From: CBDDRG01 sp051306415
Lineage (GTDB): Bacteria > Pseudomonadota > Gammaproteobacteria > Pseudomonadales > Porticoccaceae
NCBI GenBank assembly: GCA_051306415.1
Contig: JBPPNE010000237.1
Span: forward strand, 1 to 12,945
Direction of reading: 5' to 3'
DNA: 12,945 nt
This document shows positions 1 to 7,032 of the stretch, one piece after another. Below the pieces are notes generated by a model. The model was not told where the DNA came from, searched no databases, and saw nothing but the letters and a program-made list of their open reading frames with translations. The translations under genes were made by a program, and so were the position numbers. Each line of letters begins with the position of its first letter. Positions within the stretch are counted from its first letter, which is position 1.

Positions 1-1142
1 CCGATGGTGGGGATCGCCTTGCCATTCAAGCTGCCGCCAGCGGGCTGCACGACCTGGTAGCTGTGGCCTTGGGTGCGCGGCTTTTCCACCAGGAAAAAGC
101 TCAAGCCCTTGTGACCCTCACTGTCCTGCCCGGTGCGCGCCAACGTCAGGATGACGTTAGCGGTGCCGGAAAACGTGCACCAGGTCTTGTTGCCGTTGAG
201 CAGCCAGCCACCCGCCGCCCGGGTCGCGCGGAGCTTGACAGAGGCCAGATCAGAGCCATAGTCAGGCTCGGTCAGCGCGATTGCGCACAGCGTCTCGCCG
301 CTCGCGAGCCGGGGCAGCCACTCGTTTTTCTGGGCGTCGGTACCGCCTTTCATCAAGGCGCGGGCGAGAATCTCGGGTCGGGTAATCAGGCTGCCCGCCG
401 CGCCCAGCGATCCGCGCGACAACTCCTCGGTGACCAGCAGCATGTACAGACTGTCGTCGCCGGCATCGGGTTGCAGACCGCCAAAGCGCTCGGGAATGGA
501 GATGCCGAAGCAGCCCATTTCGCGCAGTGGTTGCAGAATGGTTTCCGGAACATCCAGATCCTGACGGTGGATCTCCTCCGCCAGCGGTTTCACGATCTCG
601 GTGGCAAAACGGCGGAAGGTATCGCGGATCAAGGTTTTTTCGCTGTCGATATTCGCCGACAGATAGTCGCCGCCGCGGGCCAGCAAGGCCCGGCCGAGCT
701 CGGCCATGCGTCGGCCCGCGAGATAGTAATCGAGGACGCCAAGCGCATCGACATCCTCGATACGCTTCGTCACCATGGCGCGGCCGAGACCGTAATCGCC
801 CGGTCGCGCAACCAACCGCGCGGCAATCGCCCGCAGCGATTCAGCGGTGAACTGGCAGGCCACCCAGACCGCGAGCGAGTCTCTATCGAGCAGCGCCTCG
901 GCGTAATCGAGCAGCGTTCGCGACGCCGTCAACTCCGCCACGCAGAAGGAAATCTCGTAGCTCACCAACTGGTGGTCGTCGAGGTGCGCGGGCGACAGAC
1001 TCCCGGCAACGGTGCACGCCCGCTTGATATACGCGAGGGCAATATCAATGAGCTCCGCCACCGGCGCGATGGACTCGCGGGCCAGCGCCAGATCCTGGCT
1101 CGGTTCACCACTCAGGGTTGAGACGTTTTCGCTCATTGGCAT
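1..1142 (-). CDS. Acyl-CoA dehydrogenase with N-terminal extension (Mcd-like), 3' part outside window
   Basis: Flavin-dependent acyl-CoA dehydrogenase; the first 380 residues are in the window and the rest runs off the left edge. Residues 1 to about 165 form a mainly helical extension that ordinary ACADs of about 380 residues lack. The ACAD fold begins near residue 166 (IDSEKTLIRDTFRRFA). The flavin/substrate loop ALTEPDYGSDLAS is at 289-301 and the middle-domain strand GGWLLNGNKTW at 311-321. The extension and the later segment GHKGLSFFLVEKPR (343-356) followed by GKAIPTI recall (2S)-methylsuccinyl-CoA dehydrogenase of the ethylmalonyl-CoA pathway. The catalytic base lies outside the window, so substrate is unknown. 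ATG at 1142 is preferred over 1136 because AGGAA sits 5 nt before it. It lies behind a terminator that closes the upstream thiolase operon, so it probably has its own promoter. ACAD family is confident; Mcd identity is only a resemblance. Confidence 0.88.
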   Translation of the reverse strand, partial: MPMSENVSTLSGEPSQDLALARESIAPVAELIDIALAYIKRACTVAGSLSPAHLDDHQLVSYEISFCVAELTASRTLLDYAEALLDRDSLAVWVACQFTAESLRAIAARLVARPGDYGLGRAMVTKRIEDVDALGVLDYYLAGRRMAELGRALLARGGDYLSANIDSEKTLIRDTFRRFATEIVKPLAEEIHRQDLDVPETILQPLREMGCFGISIPERFGGLQPDAGDDSLYMLLVTEELSRGSLGAAGSLITRPEILARALMKGGTDAQKNEWLPRLASGETLCAIALTEPDYGSDLASVKLRATRAAGGWLLNGNKTWCTFSGTANVILTLARTGQDSEGHKGLSFFLVEKPRTQGHSYQVVQPAGGSLNGKAIPTI

Positions 1143-1146
1143 GTGG

Positions 1147-1151
1147 TTCCT
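1147..1151 (-). promoter_or_regulatory. Ribosome binding site deciding the Mcd-like ACAD start
   Basis: AGGAA on the minus strand lies 4 to 5 nt upstream of ATG 1142 and about 10 to 11 nt upstream of the alternative in-frame ATG 1136. The spacing favours 1142. Confidence 0.55.
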
Positions 1152-1232
1152 GATTCGTCAAAGATCCGCCAACCGGGGATCAGCCGGCTAGCCACCCTCG
1201 GCAGGCAACAGAACGGTTGATCGTGGGCGTGA

Positions 1233-1273
1233 TAAAAAGCACTCCGGCCCGACGCGGTGAGTCGCCGGGCCGG
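1233..1273 (-). terminator. Intrinsic terminator after the thiolase operon
   Basis: Read on the minus strand, a GC-rich perfect 8-bp stem (CCGGCCCG pairing with CGGGCCGG; plus coordinates 1266-1273 and 1244-1251) encloses a 14-nt loop. It is followed after AGTGC by a T5 run (1234-1238). It lies 30 nt beyond the thiolase stop codon and upstream of the Mcd-like gene, so it should end transcription of the three-gene ACAD/HMGS-DUF35/thiolase unit. Confidence 0.72.
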
Positions 1274-1302
1274 CAGACGCAGATTCCGCCTAGCGGTTCG
1301 CG

Positions 1303-2505
1303 CTAGACATCGTAGCGGCCAACAATGGCGACGCTGACAACATTCTGATGGGGAAATCCGCCCAGGTTGTGGGTGAGGCCAAGCTTCGGATTCGCCAATT
1401 GCCGAGCGCCAGCGCGACCGGACAGCTGCAGATACATCTCGTACAGCATGCGCAGACCGGAGGCACCAATGGGGTGGCCGAAGCATTTCAGGCCGCCGTC
1501 GATCTGGCAGGGCAGTTCGCCATCGGCATCGAACACGCCATCGAGAACATCCTTCACCGCGGTGCCATCGGCCGACAGAAACAGGTCTTCCATGGTCACC
1601 ATCTCGGTGATCGAGAAGCAATCGTGCACCTCGGTCATCGAGATTTCCTTGCGCGGGTTGGTGATCCCCGCCTCCGCATAGGCGCGCTTGGCGGCGATGC
1701 GGGTGGTGGCGACATAGGAGCCATCCCAATTGCTGAAGCCGCCCTCTTCGCCATTGGACGCGCACAGTTGCAACGCCTTCACGCTGATCAGGTCCTTCTT
1801 GCCGAGACTGCGCGCGATTTCCGGCGTGGTGACGATGGCGCAGGCGGCGCCATCGCTGACCCCACAGCAGTCGAACAGGCCGATCGGCTCCGCGATCATC
1901 GGCGCATTCAGCGCCTGCTCTTCGGTGATTGCCCGTTGCAAATGGGCCTTGGGGTTTTTGGCGCCATTGGCGTGGCTCTTGACCGAGACGTGCGCCATCG
2001 CGCGCTTGAGATCGAGCTTGTTGGTGCCGTACTTGGCACGGTAGCCGGCGGCGAGCTGGGCGAACATGCCGGGCGCCGACAGATTGGGGTAGTAGAGATC
2101 GTTGGACACGCCGCGCGAGCGTTGCGGCAGGCCGCCGTAGCCGGTGTCCTTCAGCTTCTCGAAGCCCAGCGCAAGGGCGATATCGACGGCGCCGGAGGCG
2201 ACCGCATAGGTCGCGGCGCGAAACGCCTCGGTGCCGCTGGCGCAGTAGTTTTCGATCTTGGTAACGGGGATGTAGGGCAGGCGCAGGCCCATGCTCAGCG
2301 GCATTGCCCCTGGCCCGACGCTATAGGCATCCACTCCGGTGGATTGCCAGGCCGCCTGAATCTGGCTCTTTTCAATGCCGGCGTCGGCAAGGCACTCCTC
2401 AAAGGCCTCCGCCATCAAATCGGCGGGCTCGCAATCCCAACGCTCGCCGAATTTGCTACAGCCGGCGCCGAGGATGACAACTTTGTCTCTGATGCCACTT
2501 GCCAT
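1303..2505 (-). CDS. SCP-x-type thiolase (acetyl-CoA acetyltransferase family)
   Basis: Thiolase of 400 residues, the usual family length; expected to cleave a beta-ketoacyl-CoA with CoA (or the reverse condensation). The nucleophile motif ENYCASGTEA gives Cys88. The DCCGVSDGAACAIV segment is at 212-225, EVHDCFSITE (292-301) carries a conserved His294, and KCFGHPIGASG (340-350) carries His344. The C-terminal active-site loop reads THNLGGFPHQ (378-387) in place of the CxG motif of classical degradative thiolases, which is typical of the sterol-carrier-protein-x/lipid-transfer group. No SCP2 domain follows. ATG 2505 has a strong AGGAGA 7 to 8 nt upstream. It is 54 nt downstream of the HMGS-like/DUF35 gene and followed by a terminator. 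Thiolases paired with DUF35 proteins can form complexes (archaeal thiolase/HMG-CoA synthase, BbsA/BbsB) or act as aldolases (Ltp2/ChsH2); the retained Cys88 favours thiolysis. Confidence 0.93.
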   Translation of the reverse strand: MASGIRDKVVILGAGCSKFGERWDCEPADLMAEAFEECLADAGIEKSQIQAAWQSTGVDAYSVGPGAMPLSMGLRLPYIPVTKIENYCASGTEAFRAATYAVASGAVDIALALGFEKLKDTGYGGLPQRSRGVSNDLYYPNLSAPGMFAQLAAGYRAKYGTNKLDLKRAMAHVSVKSHANGAKNPKAHLQRAITEEQALNAPMIAEPIGLFDCCGVSDGAACAIVTTPEIARSLGKKDLISVKALQLCASNGEEGGFSNWDGSYVATTRIAAKRAYAEAGITNPRKEISMTEVHDCFSITEMVTMEDLFLSADGTAVKDVLDGVFDADGELPCQIDGGLKCFGHPIGASGLRMLYEMYLQLSGRAGARQLANPKLGLTHNLGGFPHQNVVSVAIVGRYDV

Positions 2506-2559
2506 GATGATCTCTCCTGCTCTGATATATCTGTCTGAAAATCGTGTGGCGGCGATGGA

Positions 2560-4008
2560 TTAGATCGGGATCGCCTTCCAGAAATATTTGCGAAAGCCGC
2601 TGTTGGTATCCATCTGCTTGATGCGAAAGTGAACGCTGACCGCAACGCCGGTGTCGAATGTACTCGGGTCCACCTCGCTCATGTCCATCATGATGCGCCC
2701 ACCGCCGTCGAACACCACCATGCCGAAATAGGCCGGTGGATTGTAGTCGAAGGTCAGCGTATCCGCGGTCCAGGTCGCGACCTTGCCGCTGACACCGGCC
2801 ATCGGGTGATCGATCTGAGTCTCGTAGGCGCCGCAGGCCGGGTTCACGCAGTACCGGTGCTTCGGCATCTGCACGGTATCGCAGGCCGTACACTTGCCGC
2901 CGATGAAGCCATTGGTGAACGCCCGATTGCGGTACATCGCCGACAGGTAGGGCTGCTTGTTCACTTCCGCGCGCTTGCCGAGCTCTTTTTCCAGCAGATT
3001 GTTGAACGACTGGAACTTGTTGTAGTTCTCCTCCACGCGGCCGCGACCGAGATGGCCGGAGACGCCTTGGACCGGCTTCCAGCGACTGATGGCAGCGGTG
3101 GCGCGGAACAACAGCGTGTCGCAGCCCTGGCCAAAGCCGGTGACCAGAATCAATTCGCCAGGCAGCGCCTGCTCCAGACGGTGGGCGAGCAACAGCAGCG
3201 GATGCGCCGCGCCGGTGATGCCAGCCGACTGCAGCAGGTTGTCGGCCACCGCCTTGCCGTCGATGCCCAGTTGCTTGGCGACATCGGCGGGCACCCTGCC
3301 CTGATCGGTCGGCAGCACGAAGTGGGCGATATCGCCGGCAGCGACGCCGGCCTTCGCCAGTAGTGCGGTCACTGCCTTGGGCACGATCTTCATATAGCCT
3401 TCGTCGCGGATCCAGCGCTCTTCCCAGCCGTAGTCGAAATCCTGGCCTTCGCTGCGGAAATGGTCGATGAAGTCCACCGCCTCGCTGTGACTCGCGACCA
3501 GCTCGGCGAGGATATTGTCACTGCCCACCACGATCGCGGCGGCGCCATCGCCGTAAAGCATCTCCTCGCGCGACGCGCATTTGGTGCGCCGGTGCTCACT
3601 GGCGACCACGACGGCCTGGCCGCGGCCGGCGCCAACGACATCGAGCGCCGACAGCAGGGCGGACGTCGCCGCGCGCTGCGATCCGGTGATGTCCAGCGTG
3701 CGCAGATCCGCGGTATTGAGATTGAGCGCCTCGGCGACGATCACCGAATTCTGACGATCGCTGAACGGCAGGCTGGTGGAGGCGAGGATCAGCGCGGCCG
3801 GTGCCACCGCCTGCGCCGAGCAGTCCCGATAGGCCTCGGTCGCCATGGTGATCGCGTCCTCATCCCAGTTGCAGATCGCCTTCTCGCCTTTGCCGAGCCC
3901 CTTCAGACCCGGGTCGAACCAGCTGTTGGCCGCGGCGATCGCCTGTTTTTGCAACCGCATGCGCGGCAGATATGCGCCGTAAGCCGTGATTCCTACCTGA
4001 CCTGCCAT
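2560..4008 (-). CDS. Fused HMG-CoA-synthase/KAS III-like domain plus DUF35 (zinc ribbon and OB-fold), catalytic residues apparently lost
   Basis: A 482-residue two-part protein. Residues about 4-305 have a thiolase-fold condensing domain of the HMG-CoA synthase/KAS III type: VGITAYGAYLP at the start, LILASTSLPFSDRQNS at 73-88, MLYGDGAAAIVVG at 150-162. Residues about 325-482 are DUF35: a helical lead-in, then zinc-ribbon cysteines 373, 376, 387 and 392 (CTAC...CVNPAC), then an OB-fold with NPPAYFGMVVFDGGGR (423-438). At the usual catalytic Cys the sequence is DITGSQRAATSAL (106-118), with no Cys. The usual His site is FVLPTDQGRVP (230-240), with no His, and the Asn loop reads LLQSAGITGAAH. 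By hand alignment the triad is therefore missing. Likely role: scaffold or CoA-binding partner of the neighbouring thiolase. Start ATG 4008 has AGGG upstream. It lies 94 nt behind the ACAD gene. Confidence 0.87.
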   Translation of the reverse strand: MAGQVGITAYGAYLPRMRLQKQAIAAANSWFDPGLKGLGKGEKAICNWDEDAITMATEAYRDCSAQAVAPAALILASTSLPFSDRQNSVIVAEALNLNTADLRTLDITGSQRAATSALLSALDVVGAGRGQAVVVASEHRRTKCASREEMLYGDGAAAIVVGSDNILAELVASHSEAVDFIDHFRSEGQDFDYGWEERWIRDEGYMKIVPKAVTALLAKAGVAAGDIAHFVLPTDQGRVPADVAKQLGIDGKAVADNLLQSAGITGAAHPLLLLAHRLEQALPGELILVTGFGQGCDTLLFRATAAISRWKPVQGVSGHLGRGRVEENYNKFQSFNNLLEKELGKRAEVNKQPYLSAMYRNRAFTNGFIGGKCTACDTVQMPKHRYCVNPACGAYETQIDHPMAGVSGKVATWTADTLTFDYNPPAYFGMVVFDGGGRIMMDMSEVDPSTFDTGVAVSVHFRIKQMDTNSGFRKYFWKAIPI

Positions 4009-4102
4009 AATTTCGCCCTGCCCTTTCTCTGATGATAAATGTGGTGGTAAATGGTGGTGAATAAGTCGCGTGTCATTGGATTGGTGCGCGCCCGCGGATC
4101 GA

Positions 4103-5248
4103 TCAAATAAAGCGGCTGATAAAGACCTTCATGATTTCGGAGGTGCCGCCGTAGATACGCCGCACACGCGCATCGATGTACATACGCGAGATCGGATACT
4201 CCCGCATATAGCCATAGCCGCCAAACAGTTGCAGGCATTCATCGACGATCTTGCCCTCTCGCTCCGTGGTCCACAGTTTGGCGATGGCGCCCTCTTCCGC
4301 CGTCATGGTGCCGGCGACAATCTTGTCCAGGCACTGATCGAGGTAAGCCCAGCCAACGGCGAGGTCGGCGCGGATCTCCGCCAATTTGAACTGGGTGTTC
4401 TGCTGCGCGAACAGAGGCTTGCCGAAGACCTCGCGCTCTTTGACGTAGGCGACGGTGGTATCGAAAGCGCGCTGCGCCTCCGCCCAGGCGCGAAACGCCA
4501 CCGTCAGCCGCTCCCGCGGCAGCTCCTCCATCAGGTACGCAAAGCCCTTGCCCTCCTGGCCGATCAGATTGCCGACCGGCACCCGCACATTGTCGAAAAA
4601 CATCTCCGAAGTATCGGCACCCTTCTGGCCGATCTTGTCCAGATTGCGCCCGCGCTCGAAGCCCGGGCGATCGGTTTCGACAAGCACCAGGCTCATGCCC
4701 TTGGCGCCCAGCGTCGGATCGGTCTTGCACACGACAATGACAAAATCGCAGTGCTGACCATTGGTGATGAAGGTTTTCTGGCCGCTGACCACGTACTCGT
4801 CGCCGTCGCGCAATGCGGTGGCGCGCACCGCCTGCAGATCGCTGCCAGCGCCGGGCTCGGTCATCGCGATAGACGAGATGATTTCGCCGCTGACCATCCC
4901 CGGCAGCCACTTGCGCTTGAGCGCTTCGCTGGCGTGATTGAGGATGTAGTAGGCGGTAATGTCGGATTGCAGCGCAAAACCGCAGCTACCGCCGCCAATG
5001 GCGTAGCCGATCTCCTCCGCGGCGATCATGTTGTAGCGAAAATCGGCGCCGGGACCACGGTATTCCTCGGGAATACCGCAGCACAGCAGACCATTCGCGC
5101 CAGCCTTTAGCCAGAACGCCCGGGGCACTATGCCCGCGTTCTCCCAGGCTTCGACGTGGGGTTCCAGTTCAGTCCTGAAAAAGCGCCGTGCGTTGTCACG
5201 AAACAGTTCGTGCTCAGCACTGTAGACAGACCGGTTCACCATGGACAT
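4103..5248 (-). CDS. Acyl-CoA dehydrogenase, LCAD/isovaleryl-type catalytic Glu position
   Basis: FAD-dependent acyl-CoA dehydrogenase, 381 residues from ATG 5248, introducing the alpha-beta double bond of an acyl-CoA and passing electrons to ETF. Visible motifs: SSIAMTEPGAGSD (125-137), GQKTFITNGQHCDF (156-169), and LFGGYGYMREYPISRMYIDARV near 341-362. The C-terminal motif RIYGGTSEIMK (364-374) has Gly where medium- and short-chain enzymes carry the catalytic Glu (YEGT). Instead EELPRERLTV (241-250) supplies Glu246 at the position used by long-chain and isovaleryl-CoA dehydrogenases, which suggests a long or branched substrate. The open frame extends to 5308, but the upstream part lies in an 11-bp repeat without a Shine-Dalgarno sequence; GGGGA lies 9 nt before ATG 5248 (ATG 5242 is also possible). 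First gene of the probable ACAD/HMGS-DUF35/thiolase operon. Confidence 0.93.
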   Translation of the reverse strand: MSMVNRSVYSAEHELFRDNARRFFRTELEPHVEAWENAGIVPRAFWLKAGANGLLCCGIPEEYRGPGADFRYNMIAAEEIGYAIGGGSCGFALQSDITAYYILNHASEALKRKWLPGMVSGEIISSIAMTEPGAGSDLQAVRATALRDGDEYVVSGQKTFITNGQHCDFVIVVCKTDPTLGAKGMSLVLVETDRPGFERGRNLDKIGQKGADTSEMFFDNVRVPVGNLIGQEGKGFAYLMEELPRERLTVAFRAWAEAQRAFDTTVAYVKEREVFGKPLFAQQNTQFKLAEIRADLAVGWAYLDQCLDKIVAGTMTAEEGAIAKLWTTEREGKIVDECLQLFGGYGYMREYPISRMYIDARVRRIYGGTSEIMKVFISRFI

Positions 5249-5494
5249 ACCGAGAGTTCCCCAACCGCTATTCATTATTGATGCATTACTGATGTACGAG
5301 TGATGCACGAGTGACGGATGATCGATGTATGGGCGCCGGCGCTAATGGGCGATTGGCAGCGCGCAACGGAAATTCAATTGTAACGTAAATTTCGCGACCT
5401 GGCCCAACCCCCAGGGGCCAGCAATCGCCGCCTGGGAGCTTTTGATTGAGGCGCTGAGTCCCCCGGTCTAGCGGGCGCTCCGGTCAGGCTGACG
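5249..5494. promoter_or_regulatory. Upstream region of the ACAD operon, with two inverted repeats
   Basis: No gene seen. Besides the 11-bp repeat it holds GAAATT (5369-5374) facing AATTTC (5388-5393) across 13 nt in an AT-rich patch, a possible operator or promoter area. It also holds a 7-bp hairpin CTGGCCC (5399-5405) / GGGCCAG (5415-5421). I could not identify a convincing sigma70 promoter pair; the assignment as an operon promoter region is by position only. Confidence 0.35.
5279..5333. repeat. Degenerate 11-bp tandem repeat upstream of the ACAD gene
   Basis: Five consecutive 11-mers share a TGATG-like start: TGATGCATTAC, TGATGTACGAG, TGATGCACGAG, TGACGGATGAT, CGATGTATGGG. Units two and three differ at one base. 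The period is close to one helical turn. It lies 31 to 85 bp upstream of the chosen start and overlaps the N-terminal extension of the longer open frame. Confidence 0.55.
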
Positions 5495-5530
5495 TCTGCA
5501 CTGCGGCGGACGCACCCACCCCAGTGCAGA
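5495..5530 (-). terminator. Possible hairpin terminator after the flavin monooxygenase gene
   Basis: Perfect 9-bp inverted repeat TCTGCACTG (5495-5503) / CAGTGCAGA (5522-5530) with an 18-nt loop, beginning 5 bp beyond the stop codon of the monooxygenase gene. No T-run follows, so it may stabilise the mRNA 3' end or be a protein site rather than a true intrinsic terminator. Confidence 0.4.
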
Positions 5531-5535
5531 TCCGA

Positions 5536-6729
5536 TCACCGGACTTTGTCAGTGAAGTGCGGCAATACTTTTTCCGTCAGCAGCTCGAAGTGACGCATCA
5601 TGTTGCGCTGGGAAATCAGGCCGTTGTAGGTAAACAACCAGAAGTAATCGCAGGGCAGATCCTTGAACAGCTTTTCCAGCTTGCGTTTGACGGTATCCGG
5701 GCTGCCGCAAATGACCAAGCCACGCTCTTCGATGGTTTCGAAGTCGTTTTTGATAGTGAACGGATCCTCGCCCTTTTTCATGATCGCGGCATTGAAGCCA
5801 AACGGCTGAAAGAAATTGCACCAGACGTAGGCGCCGGCGTTGCGGGCAATTTCATAGGCTTTCTCGTCGGTATCGGCGACCACAATCTCGCGGGTCATGC
5901 CCATGCGATAAGTCTTGCCGGCCTTCGCTGCCGCATCCTTCGCGGCGCGAATGTGGCTCTGCGCGGTCTCAACATCGGTGATGATGGTGATTGGCGTCAC
6001 CTCTTTTTCCTGCGCCCAGACGATGGAACTCTCCGATACGCTGAAGGGCTGGAACAGATCCGGCAGGCGCTTGTTGTAGGTGGACGGCACGATGCCGATT
6101 TCGGTCAGATAACCCTTGTCGTCGACGCCCTGGCCGTACTTGCGGGTGACATCGTGGGTGGCCCAATAGGTATTCTTCGGCGGAATGTCCCAGAATTTAC
6201 TGTGGTGGGAGAACGTATCGTTCTTCCAGGCCTTCATGATGATATCGAAGTGGTCAGCGTAGAGGTCTTTCTTCAGCTTGTCATAGGCTTCGGCGCCGAG
6301 TTCGGCTTCCGTGCCCATGCCGTCGATTTGCTGCCCCAGAGTCGCCACCCAACGCGGCTGATAGCCGCGAGCGAAACCGGCGAAGACGCGGCCGCCAGTC
6401 ATCTGGTCAACCATGGCGATGTCTTCCGCCAGCCGTACCGGATTGTGCGCCGGCAGCACGTTACCCAGCTGCCCTACCTTCAGATTCTTGGTCTGCATGC
6501 CAATGTAGAGATCGATCAGAATCGGATTTGTGGAAACCTCCTCCCCCTCGATATGGAAGTGGTGTTCGGTGGTGCCCATGCCGTAGTAGCCATGCTCGTC
6601 CATGTATCTGGCCTGCTCAGACAACTCCTTCAGCATCTGCTGGTAGAGATCGGTTCTCTTACCGGCCATGCCCTTTTCGATTTCCACCTGACTGCCGATC
6701 ACCGGCAGATAAAATGCGCCCACTTCCAT
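5536..6729 (-). CDS. LLM-class (luciferase-like) flavin-dependent monooxygenase/oxidoreductase
   Basis: 397-residue TIM-barrel flavin enzyme of the bacterial luciferase-like group, probably FMN- or F420-dependent and oxidising an organic substrate. Diagnostic segments are the N-terminal strand MEVGAFYLPVIG, GMGTTEHHFH with the conserved Glu55-His56-His57, and VLPAHNPVRLAEDIAMVD (91-108) followed by TGGRVFAGFARGYQ (111-124). A C-terminal segment FETIEERGLVICGSPDTV matches the usual 'GsPetV' region near the end of the family. The frame is open to a TTG at 6807, but ATG 6729 begins at the family's usual first strand and has GGAGA 5 to 6 nt upstream. No flavin reductase gene is visible nearby. 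It is separated from the ACAD operon by 287 bp containing a hairpin, so it is probably its own unit. Substrate unknown. Confidence 0.9.
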   Translation of the reverse strand: MEVGAFYLPVIGSQVEIEKGMAGKRTDLYQQMLKELSEQARYMDEHGYYGMGTTEHHFHIEGEEVSTNPILIDLYIGMQTKNLKVGQLGNVLPAHNPVRLAEDIAMVDQMTGGRVFAGFARGYQPRWVATLGQQIDGMGTEAELGAEAYDKLKKDLYADHFDIIMKAWKNDTFSHHSKFWDIPPKNTYWATHDVTRKYGQGVDDKGYLTEIGIVPSTYNKRLPDLFQPFSVSESSIVWAQEKEVTPITIITDVETAQSHIRAAKDAAAKAGKTYRMGMTREIVVADTDEKAYEIARNAGAYVWCNFFQPFGFNAAIMKKGEDPFTIKNDFETIEERGLVICGSPDTVKRKLEKLFKDLPCDYFWLFTYNGLISQRNMMRHFELLTEKVLPHFTDKVR

Positions 6730-6734
6730 ACTCG

Positions 6735-6739
6735 TCTCC
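6735..6739 (-). promoter_or_regulatory. Ribosome binding site deciding the monooxygenase start
   Basis: GGAGA on the minus strand, 5 nt before ATG 6729, which rules in this start over the upstream TTG at 6807. Confidence 0.6.
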
Positions 6740-7032
6740 GCAATCACTTTCGGGCCGTGAAACCCGGGGTTATCAAATGGCCATTGGTCGCGCAAATACG
6801 CAGCCAATAGCCGTTAACAGGCGTTCGCTACCGGTTGGCAGCCGCGCCAATGGTGAAGCCCTTGCAGCATCTACAGGATTCAGTTCTGACTGCGCAGACA
6901 GAAGGGTGAGTGGCCCGTTCATGCCCGGCGTAGCGCGCAGTATCCCTGTTTTTATTGTCCGATGCATCCAAGTCAAACCCGTCGATTGGATGACCGGCAT
7001 CAAGGTCGGGAAAACACGCTATCAACAGAAAA
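6740..7032. other. Noncoding or decayed stretch upstream of the monooxygenase gene
   Basis: About 290 bp in which I see no recognisable gene on either strand. Short open frames here give low-complexity or unrecognisable peptides. It must hold the promoter of the monooxygenase gene, but no clear -35/-10 pair stands out. It continues into a Nudix pseudogene, so part may be decayed coding sequence. Confidence 0.4.

Noticed and set aside
63..1121. 352-codon plus-strand open frame at the left edge
   Set aside because: Antisense to the extended ACAD, whose motifs are unambiguous; composition is typical of a reverse-frame artefact.
1348..2538. 396-codon plus-strand open frame opposite the thiolase gene
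   Set aside because: Peptide is rich in Ala, Gly, Arg, His and Gln with no family motifs, and it lies exactly antisense to a gene with clear thiolase motifs; a GC-bias shadow.
4039..4060. TGGTGGTAA / TGGTGGTGA direct repeat between the ACAD and HMGS-DUF35 genes
   Set aside because: Only two short imperfect copies in a 94-bp gap; likely chance.
4070..5110. 346-codon plus-strand open frame
   Set aside because: Antisense shadow of the ACAD gene; no recognisable domain and no ribosome binding site.
5524..6810. 428-codon plus-strand open frame
   Set aside because: Antisense shadow of the monooxygenase gene, covering almost exactly the same span.
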